From Chersky-840 sp963848335 (GTDB lineage Bacteria; Actinomycetota; Acidimicrobiia; Acidimicrobiales; UBA8190), in contig CAWKDD010000006.1 in assembly GCA_963848335.1 (NCBI GenBank), forward strand, positions 62,001 to 126,000: a DNA stretch of 64,000 bases. Reading direction: 5' to 3'. Below, piece by piece: positions 36,317 to 44,727 of the stretch. The first letter of the stretch is position 1. The number at the start of each line of letters is the position of its first letter. The translations under genes were made by a program, and so were the position numbers. Under the pieces are notes generated by a model. It did no database searches. It was not told the origin of the DNA and was given only the letters and a program-made list of their open reading frames with translations.

Positions 36317-36511
36317 ATGTTCGACTCCCAATACGGTGATCGGCACGACGGGCCCCTGGCGGCATCGAACCCTCGGGGTCCGGACCAGAACCATCCCGAG
36401 CCGGCCAGGCCCGGGCCCCAGGAACCCCGCGGCCCGGTGGAGGTCCCTGAACCGGGCGTGGTGGACGTGCCCGAGCCCGGTGTCGGGAAAGTCTCCGAGC
36501 GGCTCGCCTAG
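36317..36511 (+). CDS. Small Pro-rich hypothetical protein
   Basis: The product is 64 aa. The ATG at 36317 has GGGAGGTG 5 nt upstream, the main reason to accept it. It is rich in Pro, Gly and Glu, with the near-repeat VEVPEPGVVDVPEPGVGK. It is hydrophilic and probably disordered. I recognise no family. It may be co-transcribed with the DUF6582-like gene 60 bp downstream. Confidence 0.5.
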   Translation: MFDSQYGDRHDGPLAASNPRGPDQNHPEPARPGPQEPRGPVEVPEPGVVDVPEPGVGKVSERLA

Positions 36512-36571
36512 CACCGGGGTGACGGCGCTGGTCCCGAGCGGACGGGAGAACAACGAAGGAGGAGGCGAGCC

Positions 36572-36844
36572 ATGGCCAGATCGCAGCCAACCCGGTCGAT
36601 GAGCACGGCACAGAAGGACCGGCTTCCCGATGCACGATTCGCGTTCCCCCAGGAGCGCAAGGAGCCGCTGACCGATGCCGCCCACGTCAGGAACGCCGTG
36701 GCACGCTTCGACCAGGTGGAGGGCGTCACCGATGCCGAGCGGGATCGGGCGTGGCGACGCATTCGCGCCGCCGCCAGGAAGTACGGCGTGGAGATCTCGG
36801 CCCGCGGCTGGCGGGAGTTGATGAAGAACAACTCCAAGAGGTGA
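36572..36844 (+). CDS. DUF6582-like small protein
   Basis: The product is 90 aa with a strong AAGGAGGAGG ribosome binding site. The core reads DRLPDARFAFPQERKEPLTDAAHVRNAVARFDQVEGV, then ERDRAWRRIRAAARKYGVE. I recognise this as a small domain seen alone or in phage and chromosomal proteins (DUF6582-like). It is basic, helical and soluble. Its role is unknown. Confidence 0.7.
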   Translation: MARSQPTRSMSTAQKDRLPDARFAFPQERKEPLTDAAHVRNAVARFDQVEGVTDAERDRAWRRIRAAARKYGVEISARGWRELMKNNSKR

Positions 36845-36944
36845 CCGGCCGACACCGCAGTCCGAGAAACCGGCTGGTGGCCCTTCTCACTCGGTCTTAG
36901 AGTCGCGTCGGGCGCCCATGCGCTGCGATGTCAGGAGGACCGAG

Positions 36945-37451
36945 ATGACAAATGCCGATTTGCTCACCGACGCGTTCGGGCGGGTCCGAGAGGCCGTACA
37001 CGATGCGGTCGAAGACTTGCGCAGGGCGGATCTGGTGGCGCGCCTGGACGCAGAGGCGAACTCGATCGCGTGGTTGGTGTGGCACCTCACCCGCATCCAG
37101 GACGACCATGTGGCCGGCATCAGCGGTGACGAGCAAGTGTGGACCGCGTCGGGCTGGGCCCAACGCTTCGGTCTGCCCTTCGAGGTGTCCGACACCGGAT
37201 ACGGCCACGGGTCGCAGGAGATCGCCGCCGTCGCCGTCGACGCCGTCGAGCTGCTCGGGTACCACGACGCCGTCCACCAGAGCACGGTCCGCTTCCTCGA
37301 ACATCTGCGCCACGCCGATCTCGACCGCGTCGTGGACGATCGCTGGGACCCGCCTGTCACCATGGGAGTGCGGCTCGTGAGCGTCGTCACCGACGACCTA
37401 CAACACGCCGGACAGGCGGCGTTCGTCCGGGGGATCCTGGCACGGAGATGA
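36945..37451 (+). CDS. DinB-superfamily (DUF664-type) protein
   Basis: The product is 168 aa from the ATG at 36945 (CAGGAGGA upstream). It is a four-helix bundle of the DinB/mycothiol-dependent maleylpyruvate isomerase class: NSIAWLVWHLTRIQDDHVAG near the N-terminus and DDLQHAGQAAFVRGIL at the C-terminus. These supply the His residues expected to bind a metal (near H56, H63-like and the LQHAGQ His). Members are thiol S-transferases or unknown metalloproteins in actinobacteria. The substrate is unknown. It stands alone between small genes and the MarR-ABC operon. Confidence 0.85.
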   Translation: MTNADLLTDAFGRVREAVHDAVEDLRRADLVARLDAEANSIAWLVWHLTRIQDDHVAGISGDEQVWTASGWAQRFGLPFEVSDTGYGHGSQEIAAVAVDAVELLGYHDAVHQSTVRFLEHLRHADLDRVVDDRWDPPVTMGVRLVSVVTDDLQHAGQAAFVRGILARR

Positions 37452-37552
37452 CCGCCCCGTCGGCGGCGAACCCCCCTGAGGCGGGGCTTCCCGACGCCGG
37501 GTGCCCGGCGGTTCCGGCTGGCCGGCGGACCGGCCCGGCGGCGAGCCCCAGG

Positions 37553-37587
37553 TAGTGAGTCAACCTCATAGGGAGGTATACTCACTA
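37553..37587. promoter_or_regulatory. Nested dyad operator and promoter of the MarR-ABC operon
   Basis: Outer arms TAGTGAGT (37553-37560) and ACTCACTA (37580-37587) are perfect complements. Inner arms ACCTC (37563-37567) and GAGGT (37573-37577) share the same centre, giving 13 of 17 symmetric positions. A -10 box TATACT (37577-37582, 5 of 6) lies in the right half, 48 bp before the MarR start. This fits autoregulation by the MarR protein. Confidence 0.7.
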
Positions 37588-37629
37588 TCTGCCGGGCCGC
37601 CGTGGCCGGCACTTCCGGAGGGGGCGCAG

Positions 37630-38154
37630 GTGCAGCCGCGAACCCGCACCACACCGGCCCAACAGGGCCAGGACACCACGCTCGAGCTCGCCGAGCTGTT
37701 CACCCACACCGCCCGTCGACTGCGGCGGGGGTCGAGCGCGCAGCTCGCCCCGCTGGGCCTCACCTACGCCCAGGCCCGGGTGCTCCGGCTCGTGGCCGCC
37801 GGGGGCCGGCCCCTGCGCATGGCCGACCTCGCCGCCCAGCTCGACGTGGTCCCCCGATCCGTCACCACCATGGTCGACGCCCTCGAAGCCACGGGGCTCG
37901 TCGCCCGCCACGCCGATCCCGGAGACCGACGCTCGGTCCTGGTGGGGCTGAGCGACGACGGCCGCCACCTGCTCAACCGTCTCGAGGCGGCCCGGCGCGA
38001 AAGCGCCGAGGAGGTGTTCGGAGGCCTCGACCGGACCCAGCGCCACCAGATGGCGGAGCTGCTCGGCGCCCTGTGCGCACGCGGCGCCTGCGTCAGCTGT
38101 TGCGGCGCAGGGTCCCCGGGTGGTGCCGAGCCGTCGGGCGGAGGTGGACGATGA
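37630..38154 (+). CDS. MarR-family transcriptional regulator
   Basis: The product is 174 aa from the GTG at 37630 (GGAGGGGG upstream). The winged helix reads GLTYAQARVLRLVAAGG, PLRMADLAAQLDVVPRSVTTMVDALEATGLVARHADPGDRRSVLVGLSDDG. The DxRS wing with GDRR is typical of MarR. The C-terminal helix dimerises and ends in a Cys cluster CARGACVSCCG, which could sense redox or metal. The gene overlaps the ABC exporter start by ATGA and is preceded by a nested dyad with a -10 box, so it probably represses its own operon. Confidence 0.92.
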   Translation: MQPRTRTTPAQQGQDTTLELAELFTHTARRLRRGSSAQLAPLGLTYAQARVLRLVAAGGRPLRMADLAAQLDVVPRSVTTMVDALEATGLVARHADPGDRRSVLVGLSDDGRHLLNRLEAARRESAEEVFGGLDRTQRHQMAELLGALCARGACVSCCGAGSPGGAEPSGGGGR

Positions 38155-40073
38155 GCATGGGCATGGGCATGGGAGGGGGCGGGCACGGCGGCATGGGCTT
38201 CGGCCTGATGCGGTCTCTGCGACGCGACAACTCGGTACTTCGGCAACAACTGCCCAAGGGGATCGTGCGTCGCATCGCCGGCTTCGCCCGTCCCTACCGG
38301 GTGGCACTGGCGGTGTTCCTGGTGCTGATCATCCTCGACGCCGTCATCGGGGCGGCCAATCCTCTGATCTACCGCGCCATCATCGACACCGGGATCGGGA
38401 AGCACCCCGGACACGGCCGGCCGGGCTTCATCGTCGAGCTCGCCCTCGTCGTCGCCGGCTTGGCCATCTTCGACGCCGTGCTGTCGCTGTGGCAGCGATG
38501 GGTGTCGGCCCGCATCGGCGAGGGACTCATCTTCGACATGCGCACCAAGGTGTTCGCCCACATCCAGAAGATGCCCATCGCCTTCTTCACGCGCACCCAG
38601 ACCGGGGCTCTCGTGTCGAGGCTGAACAACGACGTGCTCGGTGCCCAGCAGGCGTTCACCGACACCTTCTCCTCGGTGGTGAGCAACGTGATCGGGGTGA
38701 CCATCACCCTCGCGGCCATGTTCTGGCTGTCGTGGCCGATCACGCTCGTGACGCTCCTCCTGCTCCCGGTGTTCCTGGTCCCGGCCCGTTTCGTGGGCAG
38801 GCGCCTGGCCGACATCACGCGCGAGTCCTACACACTCAATGCCCAGATGACCAACACCATGACCGAGCGTTTCAACGTGGCCGGGGCCCTCCTGGTGAAG
38901 CTGTTCGGACACTCCAACGACGAGGTCCACGGGTTCTCGAAGAAGGCGGGGCGCGTCCGGGACATCGGAGTGACCCAGGCCATGTACACCCGGGTGTTCA
39001 TGGCGGCGCTCTTGCTCACCGCCTCGCTCGCCACCGCCCTCGTCTACGGCTGGGGGGGCCTGCTGGCTGAGCGCGGGGTGCTCCTGGTCGGGACGCTCGT
39101 CGCCCTGACGGCCTACCTGAACCGGCTGTACGGTCCGCTCACGGCGCTGTCGAACGTGCAGCTCGACGTCATGACGGCCCTGGTGTCGTTCGATCGGGTG
39201 TTCGAGGTCCTCGATCTGCCGCCCATGATCGACGACAAACCCGACGCCACACCCATCCCGCGCGGACCGGCGCGCATCGAATTCGACCACGTCGACTTCG
39301 GCTACCCGAGCGCCGAGGAGGTGTCGCTGGCCTCTCTGGAATCGGTCGCCGTCCTGGAGCGCACGGCATCGCAGCAGGTGCTCTTCGACGTGTCGTTCCA
39401 GGCTCGACCCGGGCAACTCGTGGCGCTGGTGGGACCGTCGGGGGCGGGGAAGACGACGATCAGCCACCTGGTCCCGAGGCTGTACGACGTGCGGGCCGGA
39501 GCGGTGCGCATCAACGGCATCGACGTCCGTGACGCCACGCTGGAGTCGATCGGGGAGATCGTCGGCGTGGTGACCCAGGACGCCCACCTCTTCCACGAGA
39601 CCATCCGGGGCAACCTGCGCTACGCCAAGCCCGACGCCACCGACGACGAGCTCGTCGAGGCCTTGCGCGCCGCCCACATCCTGCCCCTGGTGGAGTCGCT
39701 CCCCGACGGGCTCGACACACTGGTCGGCGATCGCGGCTACCGGCTCTCGGGTGGAGAGAAGCAGAGGATCGCCATCGCCCGGCTGCTGCTCAAGGCGCCC
39801 GACATCGTCGTCCTGGACGAGGCCACCGCGCACCTCGACTCGGAATCGGAGGTGGCGGTCCAGAACGCGCTCAAGTCGGCACTGGCGGGGCGCACGTCCC
39901 TGGTGATCGCCCACCGACTCTCCACGGTGCGCGAAGCCGACGTGATCCTGGTCGTGGAGGAGGGGCGGATCGTGGAGCGCGGCCGCCACGACGAGCTGCT
40001 CGCGGCGGGCGGGCTGTACGCCGAGCTCTACACGACCCAGTTCGAGCCTCAGGCCAACCCCGAGCCCGTGTAG
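38151..40073 (+). CDS. ABC exporter, fused permease-ATPase half-transporter
   Basis: The product is 640 aa. The ATG at 38151 overlaps the MarR stop (ATGA), with GGAGGTGG upstream. It has a Met/Gly/His-rich head (MSMGMGMGGGGHGG), then a six-TM exporter domain (about 45-345) and an ATPase domain. Walker A is VGPSGAGKTT, the Q-loop is VTQDAHLF, the signature is LSGGEKQRIAIARLLL, Walker B is IVVLDEATAHLD and the H-loop is IAHRLST. A short insert (SLASLESVAVLERTA) lies in the first ATPase strands. The type matches MsbA/LmrA-like multidrug or lipid exporters, acting as homodimer unless a partner is elsewhere. The Met/His-rich head might bind metal. It is regulated with MarR. Confidence 0.93.
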   Translation: MSMGMGMGGGGHGGMGFGLMRSLRRDNSVLRQQLPKGIVRRIAGFARPYRVALAVFLVLIILDAVIGAANPLIYRAIIDTGIGKHPGHGRPGFIVELALVVAGLAIFDAVLSLWQRWVSARIGEGLIFDMRTKVFAHIQKMPIAFFTRTQTGALVSRLNNDVLGAQQAFTDTFSSVVSNVIGVTITLAAMFWLSWPITLVTLLLLPVFLVPARFVGRRLADITRESYTLNAQMTNTMTERFNVAGALLVKLFGHSNDEVHGFSKKAGRVRDIGVTQAMYTRVFMAALLLTASLATALVYGWGGLLAERGVLLVGTLVALTAYLNRLYGPLTALSNVQLDVMTALVSFDRVFEVLDLPPMIDDKPDATPIPRGPARIEFDHVDFGYPSAEEVSLASLESVAVLERTASQQVLFDVSFQARPGQLVALVGPSGAGKTTISHLVPRLYDVRAGAVRINGIDVRDATLESIGEIVGVVTQDAHLFHETIRGNLRYAKPDATDDELVEALRAAHILPLVESLPDGLDTLVGDRGYRLSGGEKQRIAIARLLLKAPDIVVLDEATAHLDSESEVAVQNALKSALAGRTSLVIAHRLSTVREADVILVVEEGRIVERGRHDELLAAGGLYAELYTTQFEPQANPEPV

Positions 40074-40110
40074 GCCGGCCCGCCGGGACGCGCGGCAGCG
40101 CCGACCCGCG

Positions 40111-41658
40111 TCAGGGACGCGAAGACGGACCGGGAACCGACCCCGAGACGGGTACCGGCACCGGCGGGGGCGGGCCCGTGTAACGGGCCGAGGGGCGGAT
40201 GAGCCGGTTGTGGGCCGCCTGTTCGATCACGTGCGCCGTCCAACCGATGGTGCGGCCCGCCGCGAAGGTGGGGGTGAACATCTCACGGGGGATGCCGCAG
40301 CTGTACATGACGACCCCGGCGTAGAACTCCACGTTCGTGAACAGCCGGCGACCCGGCTTCATCTCGGCCAGGACGTCGACAGCGGTGCGCTCGACCTGCG
40401 CAGCGAGGTCGACCAGCGGCCCCCCGAGCGAGCGCGCCACGTCGCGCAGGAACAACGAGCGGGGATCGTCGGTCTTGTAGACGCGGTGGCCGAACCCCAT
40501 CACCCGGTCGCCGCGGTCGACCGCGGCTCGCAGCCACTCCTCGGCCCGATCCGCGCTGGCGATCTCGTCCAGCATGGCCAGGGCGCGGCTCGGGGCGCCG
40601 CCGTGCAGCGGGCCCGACAGTGCACCGATGGCCCCGCACACCGCGGCGGCCAGGTCCGCCCCGGTCGAGGTGATCACCCGGGCGGTGAAGGTCGAGGCGT
40701 TGAACCCGTGGTCGATGGTGAGGATCTGGTACTGCTCGACGGCGCGCGCGTCGCGGGCCGAGGGCTCAGAGCCTGTCACCATCCACAGGTAGTTCGCCGC
40801 GCTCGACAGGTCGGGTCTCGGCGGCAGCGGCGGCCGACCCGCGCCCAGGTTGTAGGCGGCCGCCATGATGGTGGGGACCACCGCCCCCAGCCGCAGCGTC
40901 TGGGCGCGCAATTCAGCCCCGTCGATGTCGTGGGTCGGGCGCCAACCCAGCTCGGCGCCGAGCAGCGACACCGCCGTGCGCAGGACCTCGAACGGCGTCC
41001 CTCGTTCCGCCACCTCGGGCAGCATCGCTGCCAGGCCCGGGGGCAGCTGGCGCAGAGCCGCCACCTCCTCGGCGAACCGGCGCGCCTGGTCTGTGTCGGG
41101 GAGCTCACCTTCGAGCAACAGGTACCACACGTCTTCGAGTGATCGCCGCGCCGCCAGGTCGACCGCCGAGTACTGGCGGTAATGGAAGAAGCCCTCTTCG
41201 CCGCGCACGTCGCCGAGGGCGGTCTCCGCCGCCACCACCCCTTCGAGCCCGGCGGGGATCTCCGTGCCGTGCTCGTCTGCGGGACGCAGGCGGGCCACGC
41301 CCATGAGGTCACGCAGCGACACCACGCCGACGAGCTCGTGGTGGTCGACCACCGGCAGGTGCCGGTACTGGTGGTGCGCCAGGCTGGTCCAGGCGGCGTC
41401 GACCTCCTCTTCGGGCCCGAGGACGTCGGGGTTGGCCGTCATCCACATCTCGACGGTCTCGGCGTTGGCCGCCGTCGCCGCCGCCGCCGCCCGCAGCAGG
41501 TCGCGCTCGGTCAGGATCCCCGCCACCTTCTCACGTTCGGTCACGATGATGGACCCGATCCCGGCGTCCCGCATGGCCTGGGCCGCCTCGGCCAGGGAGG
41601 TCCCCGCTTCGCAGGTGACGGCGGGGGCCGACATGAGATCACGGACGACGGTCGGCAT
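40111..41658 (-). CDS. CBS-domain citrate synthase fusion
   Basis: The product is 515 aa from the ATG at 41658 (GGAG 8 nt upstream). Residues 1-125 are a tandem CBS pair (VRDLMSAPAVTCEAGTSLAEAAQAM and HQYRHLPVVDHHELVGVVSLRDLM), an adenosine-nucleotide sensor. Residues about 140-490 are citrate synthase: the His-containing SGPLHGGAP, the substrate-closing MGFGHRVYKTDDPR, and the third catalytic position as TNVEFYAGVVM, with Glu where most have Asp, as in one actinobacterial/Bacillus subgroup. It condenses acetyl-CoA or propionyl-CoA with oxaloacetate, probably under adenylate control. A Pro/Val/Ser tail (PPVPVPVSG) ends the chain. It is divergent from a second citrate synthase homologue. Confidence 0.9.
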   Translation of the reverse strand: MPTVVRDLMSAPAVTCEAGTSLAEAAQAMRDAGIGSIIVTEREKVAGILTERDLLRAAAAATAANAETVEMWMTANPDVLGPEEEVDAAWTSLAHHQYRHLPVVDHHELVGVVSLRDLMGVARLRPADEHGTEIPAGLEGVVAAETALGDVRGEEGFFHYRQYSAVDLAARRSLEDVWYLLLEGELPDTDQARRFAEEVAALRQLPPGLAAMLPEVAERGTPFEVLRTAVSLLGAELGWRPTHDIDGAELRAQTLRLGAVVPTIMAAAYNLGAGRPPLPPRPDLSSAANYLWMVTGSEPSARDARAVEQYQILTIDHGFNASTFTARVITSTGADLAAAVCGAIGALSGPLHGGAPSRALAMLDEIASADRAEEWLRAAVDRGDRVMGFGHRVYKTDDPRSLFLRDVARSLGGPLVDLAAQVERTAVDVLAEMKPGRRLFTNVEFYAGVVMYSCGIPREMFTPTFAAGRTIGWTAHVIEQAAHNRLIRPSARYTGPPPPVPVPVSGSVPGPSSRP

Positions 41659-41745
41659 GCGGTGGCTCCGATCGTGCGGGGCGGCGGGGCGCCGCCGGTT
41701 CGACGGGACGGCACCATCTTGCTCCCCGGTCGCTGGAGTGTAAAT

Positions 41746-41755
41746 GTTGATCAAC
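41746..41755. promoter_or_regulatory. 10-bp perfect palindrome between the two citrate synthase genes
   Basis: GTTGATCAAC lies in a short AT-rich island (TGTAAATGTTGATCAACTC) in an otherwise GC-rich 197-bp divergent spacer. It is a candidate site for the HTH domain fused to the plus-strand citrate synthase. Confidence 0.45.
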
Positions 41756-41757
41756 TC

Positions 41758-41850
41758 AATGTCTGGTCCTGGTCTGGTCTGGTTCTGGACCTGATCCCGG
41801 TCCTGGATCACGGTCCTGATCCTGGAAGCCGGGACAGAACCTGGAGGGGG
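41758..41850. repeat. Degenerate CTGGTC/CCTGATC repeats
   Basis: Short irregular repeats of CTGGTC, TCCTGG and CCTGATC fill the leader of the HTH-citrate synthase gene up to its ribosome binding site. They are not a simple array but clearly slippage-derived. Confidence 0.65.
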
Positions 41851-41855
41851 CACCC

Positions 41856-43037
41856 GTGTCGCTGATGCTCGAGAGCGGTGAGGCCGCTCGCCGGCTCGGA
41901 GTGAAGCTCCCGACCCTGTACGCCTACGTCAGCCGGGGCCTGCTGGTGTCGCACCCTGCGCCCGAGGGCCGCCGGAGCCTGTTCGCGGCCGACGAGGTCG
42001 AGGCGCTGGCCAAACGCTCGCGAGGTGGGCGCACCACCGAGACCAGGCTGGCCACGGTCACGACGTCCACCACCCAGCTACGCGACGACGGCCCCGTCTA
42101 CCGGGGGACCCCGGCCACCACCCTCGCCACCGCCGTGCCCTACGAGGAGGCCGCCGAGCTGTTGTGGCGCGGCGACCCCTCGGACCCCACGGGCTGGGAA
42201 CCCGTCCGTCTCCGGCCCCCACGCGCCCTCGGCGCCTCCGACCGGCTGCGCTGGGCCGTGGTCATGGCGGGGGCGGGCGACCCCCTCCGCTCGGACCTGC
42301 GTCCCGCCTCGGTCGTCGCCGTGGCCCGAAGACTGGTGGCCACCATGGTGGCGGTCCTGCCCGGTCCCTCCACCGAGGCGCCTCCACTCGAGCTCGGCGC
42401 CGAACGTCGGGAGCACACGGTGGCGGGCGCGCTCACTGCCCGGCTGGCGCCGTCGCCCGACGCGGCCCTGGTGCGCGCCGTCAACGCGGCGTTGATCCTC
42501 CTCGCCGACCACGAGCTCGCCACTTCCACCGTGGCCGTGCGGGTGGCCGCGTCGGCACGCGCCGATCTCTACGACGCCCTGCTGGCCGGGCTGGGGGTCG
42601 TGGCGGGACCCCTGCACGGAGGGGCGTCCCAGCTCGCCTACGGCCTGGTACGCGACGCCGAACAGCTCGGCCCGGAACGGGCCCTCGACGAGACCCTGCG
42701 GTGGCAGCACCGCCTCCCCGGTTTCGGACACAGCGTCTACCAGGGCGTCGATCCTCGCTTCGCGGTACTGAAGGGCCTGGTGGACGGCCTGTGGTCGCCC
42801 CATCGACGCCACGTCTTCGACACGCTGTTGGCGCTGGCCGCCGAGCGGGCCATCCCGGGCCCGAACGTGGACCTGGCACTCGGGGCACTCATGCGGGCGG
42901 CGGGCATGGCCGAGGACGGTGGCCGCACCATCTTCACCGTCGCCCGCGTGGCCGGGTGGACGGCGCACTATCTCGAAGAGCTGGAGGAGCGGCCCATCCG
43001 CTACCGGGCCCGAGCCGTCTACGCGGCACGGCCCTGA
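41856..43037 (+). CDS. Citrate synthase homologue with N-terminal MerR-like HTH
   Basis: The product is 393 aa, GTG start behind CTGGAGGGGG. Residues 5-55 form a MerR/excisionase-type helix-turn-helix: ESGEAARRLGVKLPTLYAYVSRGLL, then GRRSLFAADEVEALAKR. Residues about 75-385 are a shortened citrate synthase. It keeps AGPLHGGAS, PGFGHSVYQGVDPR, and an Asp in GPNVDLALGAL at the third catalytic position, so catalysis is possible. Such DNA-binding citrate synthases occur beside CBS or normal citrate synthases in actinobacteria. It could regulate the divergent CBS-citrate synthase in response to oxaloacetate or acyl-CoA, or simply be an isozyme. It may bind the GTTGATCAAC site in the shared spacer. 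Confidence 0.88.
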   Translation: MSLMLESGEAARRLGVKLPTLYAYVSRGLLVSHPAPEGRRSLFAADEVEALAKRSRGGRTTETRLATVTTSTTQLRDDGPVYRGTPATTLATAVPYEEAAELLWRGDPSDPTGWEPVRLRPPRALGASDRLRWAVVMAGAGDPLRSDLRPASVVAVARRLVATMVAVLPGPSTEAPPLELGAERREHTVAGALTARLAPSPDAALVRAVNAALILLADHELATSTVAVRVAASARADLYDALLAGLGVVAGPLHGGASQLAYGLVRDAEQLGPERALDETLRWQHRLPGFGHSVYQGVDPRFAVLKGLVDGLWSPHRRHVFDTLLALAAERAIPGPNVDLALGALMRAAGMAEDGGRTIFTVARVAGWTAHYLEELEERPIRYRARAVYAARP

Positions 43038-43435
43038 CCGGGCCCGAGCCGGTCCGGCCTCCGGGTGGCGCGACGACGCCCGCACTCCCGTGGCGGGGTC
43101 GGCGGGCGTCGTACTTCGATTGTCAGCGCTTCTTCACGCGTGGGGCGAGACCCCGTTCGGATACAGACTCCGTGGTCTTTGCGACTGGGCCGGCGTGCGG
43201 GACTGGCCGGCCGATGGTCGCCTATGTGTCCGGGGGATCGCTCTCGCTTGGACGACCGCAGGTCGCCCACTTCCCGGTGCCCGAGAAGCGCCCTGTTAAG
43301 GCCCGACGGACCAGCCGCCTCACCTCCTTCGTCCGACCATTCCTTCCGGTCCCCATCCTGCGCCCGCCGGGTCCTCGGCCGATAGGGACCAAAGTCCCAC
43401 CCGCGGGCCGGGCGGACCCGGTGCCCGTGTGCGGG

Positions 43436-43505
43436 CCCACAGGAATCTGCCCACAGGAATCTGCCCACAGGAATCTGCCCACAGGAATCTGCCCACAGGA
43501 ATCTG
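43436..43505. repeat. 14-bp tandem repeat (5 perfect copies)
   Basis: CCCACAGGAATCTG is repeated five times without a mismatch (43436-43449, 43450-43463, 43464-43477, 43478-43491, 43492-43505). The unit is not a multiple of three, so it is non-coding in any frame. There are no spacers, so it is not CRISPR. Confidence 0.95.
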
Positions 43506-43617
43506 ACAGCTTCGCTTCGTAGCATCGGCCCGTGGCCGCGAGGGCGTCAAAAGAACGTAAAAACTCGGGACCCGCCAAGGAATTCGCCTCGTCGCCCCCC
43601 ATTGGACCGGCCCCGCG

Positions 43618-43878
43618 ATGCATACTCGCGACGGGGGGATTCGGCCTGTGAACGACGAAAACGGCGGTTCGAGGTTCGCGGCGGTCCATCACTTCCGCTT
43701 CTGGCGATGGGTGGCGTTCGACCCCCCGATGCGTGACCCCCGCTCACGTGGGTGCCGCAAGCGGGCGGTGACGTGTCAGCAGTGCAGCTCGGACCTGGGC
43801 TCGGTCGAGGATCCTCTCGACGGGTTCTTCATGGCGTGGCGCCACCGCAAGAAGATGCGCAGGGGAACCGCCTCGTAG
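43618..43878 (+). CDS. Weak small open frame with Cys cluster
   Basis: An 86-aa frame from ATG, without a clear ribosome binding site. The C-terminal part reads GCRKRAVTCQQCSSDLG and FFMAWRHRKKMRR, which could be a small zinc-binding basic protein starting at an internal ATG (43729) or GTG (43648). I recognise no family. It may be a chance frame. Confidence 0.25.
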   Translation: MHTRDGGIRPVNDENGGSRFAAVHHFRFWRWVAFDPPMRDPRSRGCRKRAVTCQQCSSDLGSVEDPLDGFFMAWRHRKKMRRGTAS

Positions 43879-43985
43879 TCGACCGACGTCCGGGTGCATG
43901 ACTACGCTCCCCACGCATCGAATCCCCAGACCTCGAGCCCTCGGGAGCCGTCACCGCACCGCCACCGGAGTCGTCCCGACCGCTG

Positions 43986-44606
43986 TTGCGCGGATGGCTC
44001 CATCTCGTCTCCTTCGTCGTCACGCTGGTGGCCGGACCGCTGCTGGTGGCTCACGCCCACACCTCCGGAGCGCGCGCCGCGCTGACCGTGTACGTCGTGT
44101 CGCTGGCCGCGCTCTTCGGCGTGAGTGCCGCCTTCCATCGCATCCGTTGGTCACCGGTGGGACGCAGACGCATGCGGCGCGCCGACCACGCCACGATCTT
44201 CGTGGCCATCGCCGGCACCTACACCGCGGTGGCGGGCCTGGTCGTCCACGGGTGGGCCAAGGTCCTCGTGCTGTGCCTCGTGTGGATCGGGGGAGCCATC
44301 GGCATCGCCGTCCGGCAGATGTGGCTGGACGCCCCCAAGTGGGCCATCGCCGTGCCCTACGTCGTGGCGGGCTGGTCCGCCTTGGCCATCATCCCGCAGC
44401 TGGTACGGGGGCTGGGAGGGGGCGGGTTCGCCCTCATTCTCGCCGGTGGGGCCTGCTACACGATCGGCGCCATCTGCTACGCGATGAAGCGGCCCAACCC
44501 CGTCCCCGGCGTGTTCGGCTACCACGAGGTCTTCCACGCGCTCACCGTCGCCGGTGCCGCCCTGCACTTCGCGGCCATCGCCGGCTACGCCCTGCCGCGG
44601 TCTTGA
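43986..44606 (+). CDS. Hemolysin III (TrhA/PAQR-like) membrane protein
   Basis: The product is about 206 aa with seven TM helices. Family motifs: RGWLHLVSF at the N-terminus, SAAFHRIRW after TM2, ADHATIFVAIAGTYT in TM3, WIGGAIGIA, and YHEVFHALTVAGAALHF at the end. The conserved Ser, Asp and three His form the presumed zinc site of the CREST/PAQR superfamily. The role is membrane lipid or metal homeostasis; hemolysis is historical. Only a TTG (43986) is available as start. The frame upstream reads SSRPLL before RGWLH, which resembles the natural N-terminus, so the true start may be missed or lie upstream by a non-standard codon. Confidence 0.88.
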   Translation: MRGWLHLVSFVVTLVAGPLLVAHAHTSGARAALTVYVVSLAALFGVSAAFHRIRWSPVGRRRMRRADHATIFVAIAGTYTAVAGLVVHGWAKVLVLCLVWIGGAIGIAVRQMWLDAPKWAIAVPYVVAGWSALAIIPQLVRGLGGGGFALILAGGACYTIGAICYAMKRPNPVPGVFGYHEVFHALTVAGAALHFAAIAGYALPRS

Positions 44607-44727
44607 TCCCCGACCCGAGCTGACGCCCATGTCGGGGATCGGGCGGGGCGCGATATCGTCGCTGCCTGGCCCGGGAGGCGGCGCACGGAGCGCCCGGCAC
44701 CGACCGGGGTCAGAGGGGGCTGTCCTC

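Larger units (their letters stand above)
43038..43985. other. About 950 bp of mostly non-coding sequence
   Basis: Between the HTH-citrate synthase and the hemolysin III gene. It contains a five-copy 14-bp repeat (43436-43505) and one weak open frame (43618-43878). Other frames are interrupted or lack ribosome binding sites. No RNA gene recognised. It is unusual in this gene-dense window. Confidence 0.5.

Noticed and set aside
43436..43505. CRISPR array
   Set aside because: The 14-bp units abut without spacers and no cas genes are present.
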